Below, in pieces: positions 16,239-25,822 of a stretch of 64,000 bases of DNA. The position numbers and the translations under genes were made by a program. Under the pieces are notes generated by a model that did no database searches, had not been told where the DNA came from, and saw only the letters and a list, made by a program, of their open reading frames with translations. Source of the stretch: CAVQBP01 sp963710745 (GTDB taxonomy: Bacteria > Bacteroidota > Ignavibacteria > Ignavibacteriales > Ignavibacteriaceae); the NCBI GenBank assembly GCA_963710745.1, contig CAVQBP010000019.1, positions 434,001 to 498,000 of the forward strand. Direction: 5' to 3'. Each line of letters opens with the position of its first letter. The stretch's first letter is position 1.

Positions 16239-18281
16239 TTGCACATTGCCGATAAATCAAAATCAAAAATTTCAGTTAAGCAAATCAAATTTTTAAATAA
16301 GCTAAAAGAACTTGATAAATATTATTCCGATAAAAAACTTGGTGCATTTGTTGAAAATGGTAAAACTTTTTTCAGGCTGTTTGCACCAAGTGCCGTAAAA
16401 ATATTTTTAGTTACTTTTTCTTCTGTTGAAGATAGTATCGGGAATTCTTTTGAAATGGTTAAAGATGAAAATGCAGTGTGGGAATATATTTCAGAAGGCG
16501 GACAGTACGGACTATTTTATGGATTTAAAGTATATCATACAGGTGATCTACTTGACGATCATGTAGAATTATCGCTCGATCCTTATTCAAAAGCAGTTGC
16601 AACCTACAATACTTATTTTAATCCAAGGAAATCAATTATTGCAAAAGAAAATGATTATGATTGGGAAGGAGATACCTGGATTACTAAGGATTGGCGAGAT
16701 CTTGTAATCTATGAAATGCATGTAAGAGACATGACTGCACATCCTTCTTCCGGTGCAGATGAACCCGGGACATACCATGGACTAATTGAAAAAGGAAAAG
16801 CCGGGGGAATTGATTACATTAAAAACCTGGGTGTTAATACTGTAGAACTTTTACCGGCACAGGAATTTGGCAATATTGAATCTCCTTATGAAAATTCATT
16901 ACACGGGAAATATAATACATGGAATCCTTATGAAATAAATCATTGGGGATATATGACTGCTGCCTTTTTTGCCCCAGAAGCCTATTACAGTATAAATACT
17001 AAAAAAATCGAATGGAATAAATGGCATGGTGAATCTGCAAGGCAAATAAATGATTTTAAGGATATGGTAAAGGCATTTCATAAAGAAGGAATAGCCGTTA
17101 TGATGGATGTGGTTTATAATCATATCTCGGAATATGAATTGGGAAATTTAAAGCAGATTGATAAAGAATATTACTTCCGGCTGGATGAAAAGGGGAACTA
17201 TATTTCAGAAAGTTATACTGGGAATGATTTCAAAACCGAACGCCCAATGTCAAGGAGAATGATTATTGATAGTATTCTTTACTGGATGAAAGAATACCAT
17301 ATTGACGGCTTCCGTTTTGATCTTGCAAAGCTGATTGATTGGGAAACAATTGAAGAAGTTACAAGGCAGGCCGGAATGATTAATCCGCATGTAATATTTG
17401 TTGCTGAACCATGGGGAGGTGGATACGATCCGATGGGATTTTCCTTGAGAGGCTGGGGCAGCTGGAATGATCAGTTTAGAAATGGAATTAAGGGAGAAAA
17501 TCCCGGCAAAGGTCAGGGATGGATTTTTGGACATTGGTATGCTCACAATAATCCCGATAGAATAAAAAGTTATTTAAAGGGAACACTGGTTAATGATGAA
17601 CATGGTTTGTTCCAGAAAAAAGAGCATTCGGTTAATTATCTTGAGTCTCATGACGGCTATACGTTGGGTGATTTTATTAGAATTGGTAACAATGAACTAA
17701 TTCCAGATAAAATTGTTAAAGATTTAGACAAACATACTAAATTAAATATGATGCAAATAAAATTAAATAAATTAGCCGCACTTTTTTTGTTTGCGTCGCA
17801 GGGAATTATTATGATCCATGAAGGGCAGGAATACGCCCGCAGCAAGGTTATTTTTCCCGATGAAAATATACACGATAATAACAAAGGTAAAATGGATCAT
17901 AACAGTTATGAGAAGGATAATGAAACCAATTATTTAAATTATAACCATGTTAAATTAAATGAAGAGCTTTATGATTATTACAAAGGATTGATAGCATTAA
18001 GAAATAAATATAGGTGCTTAAGGCATGCCGATTATAACGATATCAAATTTATTGATATTGATGATAATCAATTTGCCTTCTGTTGTTTTTTGCAGCATAA
18101 CAATGAAAATTTAATGCTGCTCTTTAACGCAGATAGTAGCAAAGAACAGGAATTCGATTTGCCTGATGGAGAATGGAATGTTCTTGCGGATAGTGAGAAA
18201 GCGGGGCCGGAACCTTTGAGAAAAATATCAGGTAGTATTATTTTATCTCAATCGACAGGAGCAGTGCTGGAGAAAGTTTAA
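16239..18281 (+). CDS. GH13 pullulanase / glycogen-debranching-type enzyme
   Basis: Hydrolyses or debranches alpha-1,6 bonds in glycogen or related glucans (by family). An N-terminal CBM48-like beta domain (about 35-125, FFRLFAPSAVKIFLVTF) is followed by the GH13 barrel: region I DVVYNH (290-295), nucleophile Asp361 in GFRFDLAK, acid/base Glu390 in VFVAEPW, and region IV His471-Asp472 in LESHDG. The LVIYEMHVRDMT segment is typical of the pullulanase/isoamylase subgroup. There is no signal peptide, so it is cytosolic. Start TTG at 16239 is supported by AAGGG seven bases upstream. Its stop overlaps the convergent hybrid kinase by four bases. Whether it is a pullulanase or isoamylase-like debranching enzyme is undecided. 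Confidence 0.87.
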   Translation: MHIADKSKSKISVKQIKFLNKLKELDKYYSDKKLGAFVENGKTFFRLFAPSAVKIFLVTFSSVEDSIGNSFEMVKDENAVWEYISEGGQYGLFYGFKVYHTGDLLDDHVELSLDPYSKAVATYNTYFNPRKSIIAKENDYDWEGDTWITKDWRDLVIYEMHVRDMTAHPSSGADEPGTYHGLIEKGKAGGIDYIKNLGVNTVELLPAQEFGNIESPYENSLHGKYNTWNPYEINHWGYMTAAFFAPEAYYSINTKKIEWNKWHGESARQINDFKDMVKAFHKEGIAVMMDVVYNHISEYELGNLKQIDKEYYFRLDEKGNYISESYTGNDFKTERPMSRRMIIDSILYWMKEYHIDGFRFDLAKLIDWETIEEVTRQAGMINPHVIFVAEPWGGGYDPMGFSLRGWGSWNDQFRNGIKGENPGKGQGWIFGHWYAHNNPDRIKSYLKGTLVNDEHGLFQKKEHSVNYLESHDGYTLGDFIRIGNNELIPDKIVKDLDKHTKLNMMQIKLNKLAALFLFASQGIIMIHEGQEYARSKVIFPDENIHDNNKGKMDHNSYEKDNETNYLNYNHVKLNEELYDYYKGLIALRNKYRCLRHADYNDIKFIDIDDNQFAFCCFLQHNNENLMLLFNADSSKEQEFDLPDGEWNVLADSEKAGPEPLRKISGSIILSQSTGAVLEKV

Positions 18282-21200
18282 TTCTTTAATCCTCCCTTAA
18301 GAGATTTTTCAACTGCATGTTTAAATAAGCTGAGATCCACGGGTTTCCGAAAGACAAACTCAATTCCAAGCCGGTTATAATCATCAATTTCATTTATAGC
18401 AATATTGCCGCTTAAAATTATTACTGGCGGCTTGCTTTTAATGTCCGATTTTTTGATTTCACGAGCGAGTTCGTACCCGTTCATTTCGGGCATATTATGA
18501 TCAGTAATGATTAATGCGGGCGGTGAGTCTTTTATTATTTCCATGGCTTCTTTACCGTTAGAAGCAATCTTTACATTATATTCGGGGGTTATATTCTTCA
18601 GTATTTTAGAGTATAATAGTTTATCGGTTTTACTATCGTCTACAAGCAGGATATCTGCCGATGCAATCGGTAATGTAAATTTGAAATCTGAACCTTTTCC
18701 GTACTCTGTTTCAACCCATATTTTCCCGCCGTGTTTTTCAATTATTTCTTTAACAAGCGATAGCCCGAGTCCGCTGCCTTTTTCTCCTGAAGTTCCTTCC
18801 GAAGTGAATTTCGATTCTACTTTAAATAAATATTGTAAATGTTCCTCCTTAATTCCTACTCCATTGTCTCTAACCGAAAATTCAATAAACCTGTTTTTAT
18901 CGGATGGATTAACGGAAATTATTATATTACCTTCATTTTTAGTGAATTTGATTGCATTTGAGATCAAATTATTAAATACCTGGCCAATTAATTCTTTATC
19001 AACAAAAACAAAAACATCATTACCTATAAGAGATATCAGCTCAATATTTTTCTGGAAGGCGGCACCTGACAAAGCATTGATTGATTTTTCAATTATTGAA
19101 CTTGCATCAATTCTTTCCATTTCAATCGTTATCCTGCCTGTCTGCAGTCTTGTCCAGTCAAGCAAAGAGTTCACCAGAGACAGCATTGATTTTGATGAAT
19201 CCCTTATATATCTGATATATTGATTTTTCTCTTCATCCGTAAGCTCATCATCGTTTAAGAGCAGATCTGTAAATCCCAGGATTGAACTGAAAGGGGTTCT
19301 CAGATCGTGCGAAACAATAGAAATAAATTTATCCTTGGTTTCATTTAGTTTAACAAGATTGTCAGTTGTCTTTATTAAATCTTCTTCTGTCTTTTTTCTT
19401 AAGGAAATATTATTAATTAGACCGTAAACTTTTTGAATTTTCCCGTTAAAGCTTCTGGTAACATTAATTTTATTCCTGACCCAGACAATATTACCGGTTT
19501 TGTTTATTATCCTGAATTCAAACTCATCGGAAGTTAAAATTCTGCTTTTAAATAAAGAGCGGATTTTTTGTTTGACAGACAGCAGATCATCCGGATGAAC
19601 GATTTTTACTAATAGCTTTGAATCGTTTAGAAAATCTTCCTGAGAATAACCTGTTATTTTTTCTACTGAAGATGTAAAGAATACAGGCCTGAGAATATTA
19701 TTTATCTTTTCATATGTATACAGGAAATCATCAATGCTTTCTATTATATTTCTGTATTTTTCTTCCGAATCTGTGATTGCATTCTGTATTTCTTTTCTTT
19801 CTGTAATATCATGCACTATAATTATAGTGAACCGTTTATTATTAAATTCAAAAACTGAAGCCGAAGTTTCGGCATAAAAATTTGTGTTATCCTTCCGCCT
19901 GCCTGAAAATTCCTGCCTTTCAATAATATTCTTTTTCTTTTCAATCAACTGAAAATATTCGGCAATTCTTATTACATCATTTTTCTCAACTAAATCAAGT
20001 ATATCTTTGTTTACTAATTCCTCAGTGTTATTATAACCGAATATATCAGAGAATATATGATTTGCATGAAATATTTTTCCTTTGTGTTCAATTACAATAC
20101 CTTCAGGCGAGGATGTAAATACAGCATTGAAAAATCTTTTCTCGTTTTCATCATTTGATTCTTTTGTTACATTTTCAAAATAGCAGCTTATATTTTTTAA
20201 TGTTCCGTTTTCGTCATATTCAGTAACAAATGCTGTTTCAAATATTATTTTTTTACCTTCACCCGTTAAAAATGTTATCGCAGATTCAGAAGCATTAAGA
20301 CGAGGTTTTAATTCAAAGGACATCTCTTTAATAAAATCCGGGGAAATAATATTACGTATATTTTTATTTAACAATTCCCGGTACGTGTATTTAAATTCGG
20401 AGAGAAATTTTTTATTATAATCGATTATGTATCCTTCAGAATTTAATACACATATTGGCTTATAAGCTTTGTTAAAAATATTCTTGTACTTTTCTTCCGA
20501 AGCTTTCAGCTCTTTTTCAAAATGAGCTCTTTCGGTAACATCTGTGCACATTACAATAATATTATTATCAGTTTCTTCTGCCAGAGCAAAACGCGAGTAA
20601 ATGATTTTCTCGAGATTGTCTTTTGTTATGCTGGTTAATTCGCCGATCCAGACTCTCGAAGATTTTAATTTGCTTTTTATATTATCCAGGAAATTTTGAT
20701 CCAACTCTTTAAGGAACTTTCCTAAAAATTCCCCGGTTATCTCCTCCTTAGAATAACCTAATAATTCTTCACTGGAATTTGTCCAGAAGATTACATTCCC
20801 CTCTTCATCGATAATAAAAACCGGATCATTTGCCGATTCAATTACCGCTTTATACTGCTTCAGCTTGTTTAATTCTTTTTCCAGTGATTTTTCTTTACCT
20901 ATTAAATTGCTTATATCATTCAGCCAGACAAATATGAATTGTACCAGTCCTTCTTCATTCAAAACCGGTTCAATAATAGAATTGAAATAATGAATATTTT
21001 CATCAAAGAAAAGCTCTACATTGCAGCTTAAAGGAATTTTTTTCTCGATTGCAGATATAAACTGTTCTTTAAAATTTTGATAAATCTGCTGGCTTATAAT
21101 ATTATAAATAGAAGATTCTTTATTAACGAAGTCTTCTAAAACGGGTTTCAGCTTATGTACATTTTTTCCAAATGAGAATTTTATGTTTCCATCAGTATCA

Positions 21201-21661
21201 GTTACCAGAAGGAAATTATTTAGTTTCCCTATTGCGTTTTCAAAATGTCCGATGGTTAATTCTTTTTCGTTAACAGTATTAGTAATCCTAAGATCTTCAA
21301 CAACCAGAATTCCCCCGGAAAAAATTCCATTTTCAAATAGGGGAGAAGCTTTAACAACAACAGAAATCCTGCCGTCTTTAGTAATTATCTCTTCAATTTC
21401 AGCTTCAAAGGAATAGCCGTCTTCCAGTTTTTTAAGCTCACCGGTAATAGTTTTGTCAGTAAAGAATTGATATTCAAGAATATTTTTTCCCAAAATAGAA
21501 GAGGTATTAATAGGGTATAAACTTCCGAATTGATAGAAATTATCATTAACAAAATTTATTTTCCAATCGGAAGAAAAAATTATTATACCGATAGGTAAAT
21601 TCTGAACTATCTTTAAAAAAGATTCTACATTAAAAATATTTTCATCAAGACTGCTGTTCAT
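18278..21661 (-). CDS. Cytosolic multi-PAS hybrid histidine kinase with C-terminal receiver
   Basis: A 1127-residue sensor kinase without transmembrane segments. About six PAS/PAC units run from residue 15 to 755 (starts near 15, 140, 270, 390, 515 and 635). Next come the HisKA helix pair with the phospho-accepting His in FISIVSHDLRTP, the ATPase domain (N box LISNAIKFTKNEG, G1 DNGVGI, G2 GEKGSGLGLSLV), and a receiver (about 1005-1120) with LLVDDS and phospho-acceptor Asp in IITDHNMPEMNG. No output domain or phosphotransfer protein is adjacent, so the partner is unknown. It is convergent with the GH13 gene, overlapping by four bases. Confidence 0.93.
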   Translation of the reverse strand: MNSSLDENIFNVESFLKIVQNLPIGIIIFSSDWKINFVNDNFYQFGSLYPINTSSILGKNILEYQFFTDKTITGELKKLEDGYSFEAEIEEIITKDGRISVVVKASPLFENGIFSGGILVVEDLRITNTVNEKELTIGHFENAIGKLNNFLLVTDTDGNIKFSFGKNVHKLKPVLEDFVNKESSIYNIISQQIYQNFKEQFISAIEKKIPLSCNVELFFDENIHYFNSIIEPVLNEEGLVQFIFVWLNDISNLIGKEKSLEKELNKLKQYKAVIESANDPVFIIDEEGNVIFWTNSSEELLGYSKEEITGEFLGKFLKELDQNFLDNIKSKLKSSRVWIGELTSITKDNLEKIIYSRFALAEETDNNIIVMCTDVTERAHFEKELKASEEKYKNIFNKAYKPICVLNSEGYIIDYNKKFLSEFKYTYRELLNKNIRNIISPDFIKEMSFELKPRLNASESAITFLTGEGKKIIFETAFVTEYDENGTLKNISCYFENVTKESNDENEKRFFNAVFTSSPEGIVIEHKGKIFHANHIFSDIFGYNNTEELVNKDILDLVEKNDVIRIAEYFQLIEKKKNIIERQEFSGRRKDNTNFYAETSASVFEFNNKRFTIIIVHDITERKEIQNAITDSEEKYRNIIESIDDFLYTYEKINNILRPVFFTSSVEKITGYSQEDFLNDSKLLVKIVHPDDLLSVKQKIRSLFKSRILTSDEFEFRIINKTGNIVWVRNKINVTRSFNGKIQKVYGLINNISLRKKTEEDLIKTTDNLVKLNETKDKFISIVSHDLRTPFSSILGFTDLLLNDDELTDEEKNQYIRYIRDSSKSMLSLVNSLLDWTRLQTGRITIEMERIDASSIIEKSINALSGAAFQKNIELISLIGNDVFVFVDKELIGQVFNNLISNAIKFTKNEGNIIISVNPSDKNRFIEFSVRDNGVGIKEEHLQYLFKVESKFTSEGTSGEKGSGLGLSLVKEIIEKHGGKIWVETEYGKGSDFKFTLPIASADILLVDDSKTDKLLYSKILKNITPEYNVKIASNGKEAMEIIKDSPPALIITDHNMPEMNGYELAREIKKSDIKSKPPVIILSGNIAINEIDDYNRLGIEFVFRKPVDLSLFKHAVEKSLKGGLKN

Positions 21662-22089
21662 TCTTAATTAACATTTATTTGTTTCTTAATTAAAATTTAA
21701 TTGTAATAATAACAGAAAAATTTAATATGTACTTATAATTACACAGAATCAAATGATTTTATAATCCTAAGCATAACAGCAATAAGCATGCAAAAAAAAA
21801 GTCTCTTTTCTGATTGTTTTTATACAATTTGTTGTTAAAATTAAATTTTATAAAGATTTTGTATCAAATTGAAAAAACAAAAAATAATATAGGAATGCAC
21901 ACAATAACCTATAACACTTTCATTTTACCGGATAAACTTGTGATTAGCCAAAAAAAGGTAACGGACCGAATAGATTTTTGTAAAGGATTTCTGGCTTAAT
22001 CCCCATACAATAAGAAAAAATTTATATTACAAAATAATAAAATTATTAATTATAACAATAAACTGTCAAAATAAAAGTAAAATTGTATT
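21662..22089. other. Gene-free stretch between lpdA and the hybrid kinase
   Basis: AT-rich, 428 bases. The only open frames are short with no homology that I recognise. A small hairpin (AAGTAAAA 22075-22082 / TTTTACTT 22088-22095) overlaps the lpdA stop codon and may mark the end of the pdh transcript. The promoter of the kinase gene is presumably here; I see no clear consensus. Confidence 0.4.
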
Positions 22090-23505
22090 TTACTTATCTC
22101 TTTTAGGTCTGTAAATATGCGTACTTTGTCCAAAAAATACTTCAGCTGCCTCCATAATGGTTTCGGATAAAGTCGGGTGCGGATGAATTGTTAACTTCAG
22201 GTCGGTCATATTAGCTGCCATCTCAATAGCAAGAACACCTTCAGCGATTAATTCCCCGGCACCGGGACCGCAAATTCCGATTCCGATTATTCTTTCAGTT
22301 TCAGGATCGATTATAATCTTGGTAACGCCGTCGCTTCTGTCAAGTGTTGTTGCTCTCCCGGATGCAGCCCAGGGGAATTTTGCAACTTTATAATCAATAT
22401 TATTTTCTTTTGCATAATTTTCTGTTATCCCGGCCCAAGCAATTTCAGGGTCCGTAAAAACAACTGCAGGAATAGCTTTCGGTTCAAATGCAACTTTATG
22501 CCCGGCAATGGCTTCCACCGCAGTTCTGCCTTCATGGGAGGCTTTATGCGCAAGCATGGGTTCTCCCACAATATCACCGATAGCATATATATCAGGATCA
22601 TCTGTATTTAATTGCTGATTAACTTTTATCCAGCCGCGCTTGTTAACCTGCACCTTTGTGTTCTCAAGCCCAAGTCCCTTAGTTTCAGGTCTTCTGCCAA
22701 TCGACATTAAAACATATTCATAAATTTCTTCAAATTCTTTTCCATCTTCTCCTTTAATTTTTACTTTAATTCCTTTATCTCCTTCTTTCATCTCAAGGAG
22801 TTTGGAATTCAGCATTACTTTTTCAAAGTTCTTCTCAACTCTTCTGGAAAGGAAAGCAACTAAATCCCTGTCAGCACCCGGCAGCAGACCGGGCATCATT
22901 TCAACAACAGATACTTTGGTCCCTAAAGAATTATAAACAGAACCCAGTTCCAGACCGATATATCCTCCGCCTATAACCAGAAGGCTCTTAGGTATTTCAG
23001 GTAAGTCTAACGCACTTGTTGAATTTAAAAGTCTTTTACTTTGAATATTAAATGCCGGAATTGTTGCAATAACAGAACCTGTTGCGATGATTATTTTATC
23101 GAATGAAAGTTCTTCAGCTTCGCCATTAGTTTTTTCTATTTTCAGCTTTTTGGAATTTAAGAAGGATGCATTACCCTGGATATAATTTATTTTTCTTTGT
23201 TTAGATAGAATTCCAAGACCGCCTGTCATTTTTCCGACAACTTCATTTTTCCATTCCCTCAGCCGGTCAAGATTTATTTTCGGGGGAGGGAAATCCAGGC
23301 CCATATTTTTAGCTTCTTTTGTTTCATTGAGTAGTTTGGCAACATGAAGCAAAGCTTTGGACGGTATGCAGCCGCGGTAAAGACATACACCACCGGGATT
23401 CTTTTCACGATCAATTAAAGTTACATCCAGACCCAAATCAGCTGCCAGGAACGCTGCAGCATATCCGCCAGGTCCGCCGCCAACTACCGCTAACTTAATA
23501 CTCAA
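22090..23505 (-). CDS. lpdA: Dihydrolipoyl dehydrogenase (E3)
   Basis: Flavoprotein that reoxidises dihydrolipoyl groups of 2-oxoacid dehydrogenase complexes, producing NADH. FAD-binding VVGGGPGGYAAA is at residues 7-18. The redox disulfide pair is Cys41/Cys46 in GGVCLYRGCIPSK (most relatives have GGTCLNVGC). The NAD-binding VIGGGYIGLELG is near 177-188, and the C-terminal HPHPTLSE motif supplies the catalytic His. The 471-residue length is normal. It is the last gene of the pyruvate dehydrogenase operon, separated from aceF by a four-helix-bundle gene and its inverted repeats. Confidence 0.96.
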   Translation of the reverse strand: MSIKLAVVGGGPGGYAAAFLAADLGLDVTLIDREKNPGGVCLYRGCIPSKALLHVAKLLNETKEAKNMGLDFPPPKINLDRLREWKNEVVGKMTGGLGILSKQRKINYIQGNASFLNSKKLKIEKTNGEAEELSFDKIIIATGSVIATIPAFNIQSKRLLNSTSALDLPEIPKSLLVIGGGYIGLELGSVYNSLGTKVSVVEMMPGLLPGADRDLVAFLSRRVEKNFEKVMLNSKLLEMKEGDKGIKVKIKGEDGKEFEEIYEYVLMSIGRRPETKGLGLENTKVQVNKRGWIKVNQQLNTDDPDIYAIGDIVGEPMLAHKASHEGRTAVEAIAGHKVAFEPKAIPAVVFTDPEIAWAGITENYAKENNIDYKVAKFPWAASGRATTLDRSDGVTKIIIDPETERIIGIGICGPGAGELIAEGVLAIEMAANMTDLKLTIHPHPTLSETIMEAAEVFFGQSTHIYRPKRDK

Positions 23506-23528
23506 TATTTACTCCTCTTGTTAACTTT

Positions 23529-24051
23529 CTTAATCTTACTCCTAATCTTAGTCAATGAGCAAGACAATTATTAAGGTTTTAAATCAATACGATTATATTC
23601 AAAATCAGGTTCATGTATTCTATCTGAGTTGCTTTTTATAAGTCCAACAATCAAAGAATCTATCTGGTGTAATAATTCCTTCCCTTTTGTATGTTCTTCA
23701 TCTGAAATCAATTTTTTTATTAATAGAATATCAGGACAACTGGCTGATTCTAATGCTGAACCTCTTGAGATATCAAAAAAATTACACCTGTCTTTTGAAG
23801 AATATTTACCATTTCCTTCAGATATATTTAATGTAATTGAAGTTGACGTCCTATCTAAATTGTCCGATACGCATGTTTTTTTAGGCTGATGAGTAAGAAT
23901 TTGATCTACTAAATTTATGAATTCAAGAGAAAGCTGATATACCTTTATTTTCTCATGATCAAAATAGATTTTCATTACTAAATCTCTTTAAGAAATAGAA
24001 ATTTTGTTAGCTGTATGTTTCTATTAAACTAAGATTAAGAGTAGGATTAAG
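23529..24051 (-). mobile_element. Inverted-repeat-bounded element carrying a four-helix-bundle gene
   Basis: Arms at 23529-23552 and 24028-24051 are reverse complements at 22 of 24 positions (both differences are C/T transitions). They enclose one gene, 23571-23975. The arms are built from AATCTTA/CCTAATC words. The element almost exactly fills the gap between lpdA and aceF and lies in the same direction as the operon, so a cotranscript would fold into a long stem with the gene in the loop. Mobility is inferred; no transposase is encoded and no target duplication is obvious. Confidence 0.6.
23571..23975 (-). CDS. Four-helix bundle protein of the 23S rRNA intervening-sequence (IVP/S23) family
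   Basis: A 134-residue all-helical protein. The hallmark segment of this family is present at about residues 47-80: TSITLNISEGNGKYS, then SSKDRCNFFDISRGSALES, and a C-terminal helix with the family's LLHQIDSLIVGLIKS pattern. Relatives are encoded inside intervening sequences of 23S rRNA genes, as free-standing genes, and as the Avd subunit of diversity-generating retroelements. Their biochemical role is unsettled; nucleic-acid binding is suspected. Here the gene lies between aceF and lpdA inside a near-perfect 24-bp inverted repeat, a context that mimics the rRNA intervening sequences. No reverse transcriptase or variable repeat is nearby. Confidence 0.87.
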   Translation of the reverse strand: MKIYFDHEKIKVYQLSLEFINLVDQILTHQPKKTCVSDNLDRTSTSITLNISEGNGKYSSKDRCNFFDISRGSALESASCPDILLIKKLISDEEHTKGKELLHQIDSLIVGLIKSNSDRIHEPDFEYNRIDLKP

Positions 24052-24064
24052 ATTAAGAATACAC

Positions 24065-25762
24065 CTACCCTTCCACCAGCAGCTTCATCGGCTGTTCCAA
24101 TGCTTCACATACCCATCTCAGAAATCTAGCTGCATCTGCTCCGTCAATTATTCTGTGATCATATGAAAGGGATAATGGAAGCATCAGGCGGGGAACGAAT
24201 TCACCGTCTTTATAAATCGGTTCAAAAGAACCTCTGGAAACTCCAAGTATAGCAACTTCCGGTGAATTTACTATCGGAGTAAATGAAGTTCCGCCTATTC
24301 CGCCCAAATTTGTAATAGTAATACAAGCGCCCTGCAAATCTTCAAGAGTAACCTTCCTGTTCCTGGCTTTTTCTGCCAGGCTTCCCAGTTCAACTGCAAG
24401 CTCTTTAATATTTTTCCTATCTGCATTTTTAACAACGGGGACAATCAAACCGTTTTCAGTATCTACTGCAACTCCAACATTAAAATATTTTTTATAAATG
24501 ATTTCCTTTTTATTTAAATCAATGCTGCTGTTAAATTTTGGAAAAACCTTTAAAGCAGAGGCAATAACTTTTAATAAAATTGCAGTAACGGTAAGTTTTC
24601 CACCTTCTTTTTCAACTTTGGGGTTAAGATTTTTTCTAAATTGTTCAAGTTCAGTGATATCGGCTTTATCGTGCTGGGTAACGTGAGGAATAGTAGCCCA
24701 TGCATAACTTAGATGAACGGCGGTAGTAGAACGTATTTTGTTCATTTCTTTCCGTTCAATTTCTCCGAATTTTGAAAAATCAGGTAAAGCTTCCTGCTGA
24801 ACGGATGCACCGGCAGAAACAGTTCTTCCTTCGTTCAGTTGTTTTGAGAAAGCTTTCACATCTTCCATAGAAATTCTTCCGCCCGATCCAGAACCAGGTA
24901 CCTGCCTGATGTCAACTCCGATTTCCCTTGCAATTCGTCGTACTGAAGGGGCAGCAGGAGCGGCATCTTTCATAATAGGAGGCTGGTTATCAATTTCGCC
25001 GGGCATAAAGTTAGATCTTTCACCCTTTGCAGCTTTCTGAGATTCAAATACTCCTTCTTCCTGTCCTTCCTTTTTTTCAGAGACAGGTTCTTTTGTCTTT
25101 TCCTTTTTTACTTCAGCATTGACCTTAACATCATCTGCCCCCGACTCAAGTTTCAGAAGAGTTTGTCCAACTTTTGCTTTATCACCGGGTTTAACTAAAA
25201 TTTGAGTGACTTTACCAGATAGGGTAGAAGGTACTTCAATTGTAGCCTTATCTGTTTCAATTTCTAATATTCCCTGATCCTTTTCAATATAATCACCTTC
25301 TTTTATTAAAATATTTAATACATCAGCAGATTCAATATTCTCACCAAGTTCCGGTAATTTTAATTCAACTATTTTTGTTTCACCTTTAGGTTCAGGCGTA
25401 ACTTTTTCTTTATTTGCATCTTTAGAAACGGTTTCGTCATTCTTATTTTGTTTTGCCGTTTCCTGTTTATTTTCAGTTTTCGGTACTTCTTTAGATTTAG
25501 CGGCTTTAGTTTTCGCTTTATCCTCACCATTTTCCATGGTAAGAATAGTCTGCCCAACTTTTACATTGTCACCCTGTTTAATTAATACTTCTTTTATTTT
25601 ACCGGAAATATTTGAGGGGACTTCAATAGTAGCTTTATCTGTTTCAATTTCAATTATACTTTGTTCTTTTTGAATTTCATCACCCGGCTTTACAAGTACA
25701 GTTAAAACGTCTGCCGAATCTATATTTTCACCTAATTCGGGCAGTCTAAATTCTTGTGCCAT
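24065..25762 (-). CDS. aceF: Pyruvate dehydrogenase E2, dihydrolipoamide acetyltransferase
   Basis: Core subunit that moves the acetyl group from E1 to CoA. Two lipoyl domains are visible, each with the lipoylated lysine in EIETDKATIEVPS (Lys43 and Lys172), joined by K/E/P-rich linkers. A peripheral-subunit-binding domain follows (about 285-325, PSVRRIAREIGVDIRQVPGS), then the catalytic acyltransferase domain (about 340-565) with the C-terminal SLSYDHRIIDGADAARF active-site histidine. Length 565. It lies 60 bases downstream of aceE; the four-helix-bundle element follows. Confidence 0.96.
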   Translation of the reverse strand: MAQEFRLPELGENIDSADVLTVLVKPGDEIQKEQSIIEIETDKATIEVPSNISGKIKEVLIKQGDNVKVGQTILTMENGEDKAKTKAAKSKEVPKTENKQETAKQNKNDETVSKDANKEKVTPEPKGETKIVELKLPELGENIESADVLNILIKEGDYIEKDQGILEIETDKATIEVPSTLSGKVTQILVKPGDKAKVGQTLLKLESGADDVKVNAEVKKEKTKEPVSEKKEGQEEGVFESQKAAKGERSNFMPGEIDNQPPIMKDAAPAAPSVRRIAREIGVDIRQVPGSGSGGRISMEDVKAFSKQLNEGRTVSAGASVQQEALPDFSKFGEIERKEMNKIRSTTAVHLSYAWATIPHVTQHDKADITELEQFRKNLNPKVEKEGGKLTVTAILLKVIASALKVFPKFNSSIDLNKKEIIYKKYFNVGVAVDTENGLIVPVVKNADRKNIKELAVELGSLAEKARNRKVTLEDLQGACITITNLGGIGGTSFTPIVNSPEVAILGVSRGSFEPIYKDGEFVPRLMLPLSLSYDHRIIDGADAARFLRWVCEALEQPMKLLVEG

Positions 25763-25822
25763 AATAATCCTTAAAGAAATAAATTTTGTTTAATTCCTGT
25801 TAACACAACTTAGATAAATTAA

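Noticed and set aside
18507..19223. Long open frame (238 codons) on the plus strand
   Set aside because: It lies antisense to the ATPase and receiver regions of the hybrid kinase, has no ribosome site, and has the Ser/Ile/Leu-rich composition of a reverse-strand shadow.
21814..21999. 61-codon open frame between the hybrid kinase and lpdA
   Set aside because: No ribosome site, AT-driven composition and no pattern of a known small protein. It cannot be supported.
23571..23975. Avd subunit of a diversity-generating retroelement
   Set aside because: The protein is of the same fold family, but there is no reverse transcriptase, template repeat or variable-repeat target gene in the window.
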